A stretch of 64,000 nt of DNA from CATOSK01 sp963665735. GTDB lineage: Bacteria > Chloroflexota > Dehalococcoidia > Lucifugimonadales > UBA3495. The stretch covers positions 3,782,001 through 3,846,000 of the forward strand of contig OY762444.1 in the NCBI GenBank assembly GCA_963665735.1, in the 5' to 3' direction. The notes beneath the pieces were generated by a model that did not search any database, had not been told where the DNA came from, and was given only the letters and a program-made list of their open reading frames with translations. Shown in pieces: positions 59,565 through 64,000 of this stretch. The position numbers and the translations under genes are program-made. The first letter of the stretch is position 1. Each line of letters starts with the position of its first letter.

Positions 59565-60148
59565 CCGGAAAGGGCCGCGATAACGTCCGGCGACTGCACC
59601 ACGTCGGCCTGGCGGGGAAAGATGCGCTGGGTCAGGAAGTCGTGGACTTCCGGGTCGGAATCGGAGCAGCAGTCTTCGACGATTATCAGGCGGTAGTCTG
59701 AATCGGCGGCGTAGCGGGTGGTGGAGAGCACGACGCCGCTGGTGGCGTAGCCCAGCAGGATGATGGTTTCGACGTTGTTGGCGCGGAGGGTCATGTCCAG
59801 GTCGGTGCCGTAGAGGGCGTTGACCCGGTGCTTGCCGACGACGACTTCCCCTTCGATGGGTCGGACGGCTTCGTGGATTACTGCCAAGGGGTCGCTGACG
59901 GCGGGTTGGCCGGAGGTCTTGCGCTGGCTGAAGGTCTTGTTGCGGTCGCTGATTTCGACGTAGCCGGGGCGGAAAACGGTGGCGGAGTAGCAGACCAGCA
60001 GGCCGGCGTCGCGGGCAGCTTGCTGCAACGCCTGGGTCTTTTCCACCACGCCGCGGTCAACAGCGTGGGGTAGGGTGGTCATCATGTCCCGGTAGAAGTC
60101 GGCGATGAGCAGGGCGGTGGTTGGCTTGTCCAGGGTGATTTCGGGCAT
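59561..60148 (-). CDS. Isochorismatase-family hydrolase lacking the catalytic Cys
   Basis: 195 residues with the isochorismatase-like fold: TALLIADFYRDMMTT (active-site Asp), VVVGKHRVNALYGTDLDMTLRANNVETIILLGYATSGVVLSTTRYAADSDY (active-site Lys and the cis-peptide turn). In cysteine hydrolases such as nicotinamidase the turn reads T-x-G-C-V; here it is T-S-G-V-V, so the nucleophile is missing. It may be a Cys-less isochorismatase-type enzyme or inactive. Start ATG 60148. Confidence 0.8.
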   Translation of the reverse strand: MPEITLDKPTTALLIADFYRDMMTTLPHAVDRGVVEKTQALQQAARDAGLLVCYSATVFRPGYVEISDRNKTFSQRKTSGQPAVSDPLAVIHEAVRPIEGEVVVGKHRVNALYGTDLDMTLRANNVETIILLGYATSGVVLSTTRYAADSDYRLIIVEDCCSDSDPEVHDFLTQRIFPRQADVVQSPDVIAALSG

Positions 60149-60213
60149 TGGGGGCCTCCGGGTGTTGAGGGGTTAGAGTACGTTGGATGAGGAACTGGTT
60201 GAAGGCGAGGGCT

Positions 60214-60322
60214 TCACCCCCATCCTAACCTTCCCCCGTCAAGGGGGAAGGGACTAGATTCCGACTTTCGCCGGAATGACGGGTAGGAATCGGGTAAGGG
60301 CAACCACAAGGGTTGCCCCTAC
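60214..60322. repeat. Core of MITE A, REP C, and GGGCAACC palindrome
   Basis: The CACCCCCATCCTAACC core and TTCCCCC/GGGGGAA palindrome of MITE A appear without terminal repeats (60214-60254). A REP copy is at 60256-60284 and GGCAACC-acaag-GGTTGCC at 60300-60322. Confidence 0.6.
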
Positions 60323-60341
60323 GGTGGCTTCGCGGCATGGC

Positions 60342-60671
60342 TTAGAGTACCTCGGCCAAGAAGGTTACAACTGTGGACAGGATGGCGGCGGCCAACGTTA
60401 TGCGTTGCAAGCGCAACATCAGTTTCAACTTGCGTTCTATCCTGTCCATACAGGCTTCGATACGGTCAAAACAGGCGTCCAGCCGTTCTGCGCTGGTTTC
60501 TGCCCGGCCTGTACGGGTTTCGAGGGGGCTTTTTGGTCGTCCCATGTGGTTGTGCATATCGGAGGACAGGGTTCTTACGTCCTGCTCGAGAGTGCCTAAC
60601 CGCTGGTTGATTTGGCCGAAAGAGCCTTCAATGTTGGCGATGCGCTCTTCTGCTGTTGGGGGTGTGGTCAT
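60342..60671 (-). CDS. Coiled-coil protein with C-terminal membrane anchor
   Basis: 109 residues. The first ~85 residues form heptad helices (RIANIEGSFGQINQRLGTLEQDVRTLSSDM; RLDACFDRIEACMDRIERKLKLMLRLQ), and the end RITLAAAILSTVVTFLAEVL is a single hydrophobic segment. It could be a small tail-anchored protein. No family recognised; some phage-related and Bdr-like proteins share the layout. Start at ATG 60671 (a TTG at 60701 is the alternative). The upstream threonine aldolase gene is 54 bp away on the same strand. Confidence 0.6.
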   Translation of the reverse strand: MTTPPTAEERIANIEGSFGQINQRLGTLEQDVRTLSSDMHNHMGRPKSPLETRTGRAETSAERLDACFDRIEACMDRIERKLKLMLRLQRITLAAAILSTVVTFLAEVL

Positions 60672-60725
60672 GGCGATACTCCCGGCAGGTAAATTTATCA
60701 ATCCGTTTGGGGTGTCGGTGTGACT

Positions 60726-61781
60726 TTAACCGGCCTGGCGCAATGCTGCTACGGCGTGGGAGACGCGGCCCAGGGCTTCGTCAATGTCGGCGCCGTCCAC
60801 TTCACGGTGAGTAACTATGCGGATGGAATGGGGGCCGGGGGAACTGACCAGCACGTCTTCCTCGGCCAAGGCGTTAATCAGGTCGGCGGCCAGCCCGACG
60901 GATTCGTCAACGTCGAAGATTACGATGTTGGTCTGGATGCTGTCGGGGTCAACGGTGAGGCCGTCAATGTTGGCCAGGCCGTGGGCCAGACGGCGGGCGT
61001 TGGCGTGGTCGTCGGCCAGGCGGTCAACCATGCTGTCCAGGGCGACCAGACCGGCGGCGGCCAGGATTCCGGCCTGGCGCATTCCGCCGCCTACCATTTT
61101 GCGCCAGCGCAGGGCTTCCTCGATAAATTCCTCAGAGCCGCACAGGACGGAACCAACCGGGCAGCTAAGGGCCTTGGACAGACAGAAGGAAACGTCGTCA
61201 ACGTCCTTGACCAGTTCTCTGGCGGGGACTTCCAGGGACACCGCCGCGTTAAAGACGCGGGCGCCGTCCAGGTGGACTTTCGCCCCGGCGTCGTGGGCAA
61301 CGGCGGAGACGGCGGCGGTGTCGGCGGGGGTCAGGACGCCGCCGCTGCAACGGTTATGGGTGTTTTCCAGGCAAACCAGGGTGGTGGGGGGCATATGGAT
61401 GTTGCCCCGGGGCCGAATGACCTGGCGGAGGTCGTCGGGGGCGATTTCACCCTGGGGGCCGTTGGGGACGAGGCGAATCTGGGCGCCGGCCAAGGCGGAG
61501 GCTCCGGCGGACTCGTTCCAGAATATATGGGCCTGGTCGCCCATGACGACTTCATCGCCCCGCTGGCAGTGGGCCAGGACGGCCACCAGGTTGCTCATGG
61601 TGCCGCTGGCGGTCAGCAAGCCGGCCTCTTTGCCCAGCATTTCGGAGGCCCGTTCCTGGAGTCGGTTGATGGAGGGGTCTTCGCGGTAAACGTCGTCGCC
61701 CACCTCGGCGTCGGCCATAGCGCGGCGCATGGCGTCGGTGGGCTTGGTTACGGTGTCGCTGCGGAGGTCAATAACGGTCAT
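60726..61781 (-). CDS. ltaE: Low-specificity L-threonine aldolase
   Basis: 351 residues, fold type I PLP enzyme. DLRSDTVTKPTDAMRRAMADAEVGDDVYREDPSINRLQERASEMLGKEAGL is the typical start, AKVHLDGARVFNAAV contains the PLP-contact D, and SFCLSKALSCPVGSVLCG carries the Schiff-base Lys. It cleaves L-threonine or L-allo-threonine to glycine and acetaldehyde. AGAGGAT lies before the ATG. Confidence 0.92.
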   Translation of the reverse strand: MTVIDLRSDTVTKPTDAMRRAMADAEVGDDVYREDPSINRLQERASEMLGKEAGLLTASGTMSNLVAVLAHCQRGDEVVMGDQAHIFWNESAGASALAGAQIRLVPNGPQGEIAPDDLRQVIRPRGNIHMPPTTLVCLENTHNRCSGGVLTPADTAAVSAVAHDAGAKVHLDGARVFNAAVSLEVPARELVKDVDDVSFCLSKALSCPVGSVLCGSEEFIEEALRWRKMVGGGMRQAGILAAAGLVALDSMVDRLADDHANARRLAHGLANIDGLTVDPDSIQTNIVIFDVDESVGLAADLINALAEEDVLVSSPGPHSIRIVTHREVDGADIDEALGRVSHAVAALRQAG

Positions 61782-61919
61782 GGCATCCTCTGGACGGTGG
61801 CGATTTGGCGCGGGAATGGGGTTGAAACGAGATGGAGTCCGTTCAGGATTCTACCAGTATTCCTTGCCAAACACTACCGGGTTAACTAAGATGGGCGTAG
61901 CCGGACGGAGGGACTGAAA

Positions 61920-62561
61920 GTGCGACAGAGCGCGGTTTCATTCAAAGCCAAGGGCCTGAATTTCGAGGGAGTCGTTGCCATGCCGGAGGATGCGGGGCCG
62001 GGGGTTCCCGGCGTGGTCATCTGCCATCCTCATCCGCTTTTCGGCGGCAACATGGACAACAACGTGGTGCTGGCGGTGTCGTATGCGCTGGCGCAGCAGG
62101 GGTTTGCCACGCTGCGGTTCAATTTCCGGGGGGTTGGCAACAGCGACGGCGAACACGCCAAGGGGGAACAGGAACACCAGGAAGCGTTGGCGGCTATTGA
62201 CTTGCTGCAAGCCTGGCCGGGGGTGGACGACAAGCGCATCGGGCTGGTGGGGTACTCCTTTGGGACGCGGGTGATTTGCAGCCACCGGGAACTGCACAAG
62301 AAGCCGAAGGTCTTTTCCCTGATTTCGCCGTCCTTCGAGACGCTGGAATCGGCGGCGTTGAAGAAGAACAAGCAGCCCAAGCTGATTATCACCGGAGACC
62401 GGGACAAGCTAATCCAGTCGGAGAACCTGCAACCCGTCCTGGATTCCTTTGCCACGCCGCCGACGTTCAAGCTGGTGCGAGGGGTGGACCACTTCTGGTT
62501 TGGCAAAGAGGAGCTGCTGGTGGAGCAGGTGACGCCGTTCTTCGTGGAGAACCTGACCTAG
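61920..62561 (+). CDS. Alpha/beta hydrolase (dienelactone-hydrolase-like)
   Basis: 213 residues. ICHPHPLFGGNMDNNVV is the oxyanion loop, GLVGYSFGTRVI the nucleophile elbow (Ser in G-Y-S-F-G), IITGDRDKLI the acid and VRGVDHFWFG the His. This matches a small family of prokaryotic hydrolases often annotated as CocE/NonD-like. GTG start at 61920 with CGGAGGG upstream. It precedes lspA by 3 bp, an operon with lspA and the pseudouridine synthase. Confidence 0.85.
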   Translation: MRQSAVSFKAKGLNFEGVVAMPEDAGPGVPGVVICHPHPLFGGNMDNNVVLAVSYALAQQGFATLRFNFRGVGNSDGEHAKGEQEHQEALAAIDLLQAWPGVDDKRIGLVGYSFGTRVICSHRELHKKPKVFSLISPSFETLESAALKKNKQPKLIITGDRDKLIQSENLQPVLDSFATPPTFKLVRGVDHFWFGKEELLVEQVTPFFVENLT

Positions 62562-62564
62562 CCC

Positions 62565-63227
62565 ATGTCCGGCCCGCCTTCGCCGCCGGAAGTTTCTCGC
62601 CCAGCGGGGCGGCGGCCCATTTACAAGGACTACAACGTAATCCAGTTGGCGCTGGTGGTCTTTCTGCTGGACCAACTGACCAAGTACGTCACGATTCAAC
62701 TGCTGGCGGTGGGCCATTCTTTCCCTCTGCGGGGATTCTTCCGATTCACCCACGTTCACAACACCGGGAGCGCGTTTGGCATCCTGCAAGGGCTGAACAC
62801 GCCCCTGATTTTTGTTTCGTTCATCGGAATAATCGTGCTGGCGTTGATTTACCGCAGCCAGCCGCGGCCCAGCATTTGGCTGCGGTTGAGCCTTGGCCTC
62901 CAGTTAGGCGGGGCCTTCGGGAACCTGGTTGACCGGCTGCGGTTGGGATACGTTACGGACTTCATAGACATCGGGCCGTGGCCGGTGTTCAACCTGGCCG
63001 ATGCCTCGATAGTGACCGGGCTGGTCTTGCTGGTGTGGATTTTCACCCGTCCCAAGGGTGCGGAGAGTCCGGCGGAACCGGCGGGGGCGGCAGCGGAGTC
63101 GGGGCAATCCGGGGCAGGGGTGGAAGGCAGTCCCGTAGCCGAGCAACCGGAAATCCCGGAGTCACAACCCCAGTCGGATGGAATCGGACTTGATGGGGAA
63201 ACGCCGTCAGAGGGGAAGACCGACTGA
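62565..63227 (+). CDS. lspA: Lipoprotein signal peptidase (signal peptidase II) with C-terminal extension
   Basis: 220 residues, four membrane helices. VVFLLDQLTKYVT, HVHNTGSAFGIL (Asn66), NLVDRLRLGYVTDFIDI (catalytic Asp123) and FNLADASIV (catalytic Asp146) are the family motifs. It cleaves prolipoprotein signals before the lipidated Cys, so it would mature the three binding lipoproteins here. After residue 163 there is a ~57-residue Pro/Glu/Gly-rich tail that the family usually lacks. Start ATG 62565 is 3 bp after the preceding gene. Confidence 0.93.
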   Translation: MSGPPSPPEVSRPAGRRPIYKDYNVIQLALVVFLLDQLTKYVTIQLLAVGHSFPLRGFFRFTHVHNTGSAFGILQGLNTPLIFVSFIGIIVLALIYRSQPRPSIWLRLSLGLQLGGAFGNLVDRLRLGYVTDFIDIGPWPVFNLADASIVTGLVLLVWIFTRPKGAESPAEPAGAAAESGQSGAGVEGSPVAEQPEIPESQPQSDGIGLDGETPSEGKTD

Positions 63228-64000
63228 TGGCGGATTCTACGGTTACAGGGAACAGTCAACGGGAACGGCGCTGGGAGTTCAGGGCGGGCCAGGAACAGGG
63301 ACGGCTGGACCAGTTTCTGGCCGGCAAGGATACCGGCCTGACCCGGAGCCGCCTGCACGCTTTGATTGCGGAAGGGTACGCAACGCTGAACGGCAGCGTG
63401 GTCAAGCCTTCTCAGAAAGTCCGGGCCGGCGACACGGTGCGGTTAGTTGAGCCGCCACCACGGAGCCTGGACTTGTCACCGGAGGAAATCCCGCTGGAAA
63501 TTCTTTACCAGGATGACGACATTATCGTCCTGGACAAGCCGGCGGGGTTGGCGGTGCATCCGGGGCCGGGCCACCCCGGGGGTACGCTGGTCAACGCTCT
63601 GCTGGCCCTTTGCCCGGATATGGAGGGCGTTGGAGGAGCGGTACGGCCGGGGATTGTTCACCGGCTGGACAAGGACACTTCCGGGTTGATGATGGCGGCC
63701 AAGAACGAAAGGGCGCATCACCGGCTTTCGGAACACATCAAGGCCCGGCAAGTGACCAAGGGCTACCTGGCGTTGGTCGTGGGGGAGTTGCCGGCGGAGG
63801 AAGGGGTGATTGACGCCCCGATAGCCCGCGACCCACGACACCGCAAGCGGATGGCGGTGGTTGAGGGGGGCAAGGCAGCCCGCACCGGCTACCGGGCGTT
63901 GGCAACGGCGGCGGGGGTGACGCTGTTGGAGTTGTACCTGGAATCGGGGCGGACGCATCAGATACGGGTTCACCTGGCGCACCTGGGCTACCCGTTGCTG
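63227..64000 (+). CDS. rluD: RluD-type 23S rRNA pseudouridine synthase (3' end cut off)
   Basis: 258 residues visible, truncated by the window end. An S4 domain (GRLDQFLAGKDTGLTRSRLHALIAEGYATLNGSVVKPSQKV) is followed by the synthase core with the catalytic motif HRLDKDTSGL, plus VLDKPAGLAVHPGPG and SGRTHQIRVHLAHLGYPLL. It isomerises specific uridines in helix 69 of 23S rRNA if truly RluD; related RluC/A-type specificity cannot be excluded. ATG 63227 overlaps the lspA stop by one base (TGATG). Confidence 0.9.
   Translation, partial: MADSTVTGNSQRERRWEFRAGQEQGRLDQFLAGKDTGLTRSRLHALIAEGYATLNGSVVKPSQKVRAGDTVRLVEPPPRSLDLSPEEIPLEILYQDDDIIVLDKPAGLAVHPGPGHPGGTLVNALLALCPDMEGVGGAVRPGIVHRLDKDTSGLMMAAKNERAHHRLSEHIKARQVTKGYLALVVGELPAEEGVIDAPIARDPRHRKRMAVVEGGKAARTGYRALATAAGVTLLELYLESGRTHQIRVHLAHLGYPLL

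Overview
This is a GC-rich, densely coding bacterial window with no rRNA, tRNA or CRISPR array that I could find. The gene set suggests a free-living Chloroflexota bacterium, probably of the Dehalococcoidia/SAR202 type, perhaps a metagenome-derived genome. The pointers are two peptide/nickel-type ABC systems, one with a lipoprotein carrying long Val-Glu-Lys linkers, a DUF3090/SCO1664 pair, a KorAB oxidoreductase, a 2-hydroxyacid dehydrogenase, scattered SDR and alpha/beta hydrolase genes, and intergenic spaces packed with palindromic repeats. The taxonomic call is inference; no marker gene settles it.

Layout. 1-7 kb: MFS transporter, arylsulfotransferase-like beta-propeller protein, and a first peptide-type ABC operon on the minus strand (binding protein, two permeases, no ATPases). 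7-10 kb: Uma2-type nuclease, DUF3090 and SCO1664-family proteins. 10-16 kb: a complete second ABC operon (binding protein, two permeases, two ATPases) behind a sigma70-like promoter and three palindromic operator-like sites. 16-19.5 kb: molybdate-type ModABC and a HAD phosphatase. 20-28 kb: Lin0512 protein, then a minus-strand series alaX, macro domain, hyuA, PIG-L deacetylase, a GxxExxY cassette and hyuB. 28-31 kb: beta clamp dnaN, a HEPN-like gene and a small unknown gene. 30-35 kb: two SDRs and two alpha/beta hydrolases. 35-39 kb: aspartic protease, DUF2283, YifB/ComM ATPase, 2-hydroxyacid dehydrogenase. 39-44 kb: an ImuB-like inactive Y-family polymerase, a DUF6504-like segment and a DnaE2-type polymerase, i.e. 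a mutasome cassette. 44-50 kb: KorAB, EVE protein, QueG. 50-55 kb: dUTPase-like protein, GroEL, dCTP deaminase, FolK and FolP. 55-64 kb: acyl-CoA carboxylase carboxyltransferase, LLM flavin oxidoreductase, RarA, isochorismatase-like hydrolase, threonine aldolase, a hydrolase, LspA and a pseudouridine synthase cut by the window end.

The most distinctive content lies between the genes. At least three small non-coding element families with terminal inverted repeats are present. One (19817-19980) is complete with 18-bp ends and a perfect 9-bp target duplication. There are also many short REP-like hairpins, poly-C palindromes that look like terminators, and tandem arrays built from them. Several elements have reshaped gene ends: QueG, PIG-L and FolK all appear to have repeat-derived C-termini.

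Functional links: dnaN, the ImuB-like protein (with a QSSLF clamp-binding motif) and DnaE2 belong to one translesion pathway, although dnaN is 10 kb away. dUTPase and dCTP deaminase control dUTP. LspA would process the lipoproteins of the three ABC systems.
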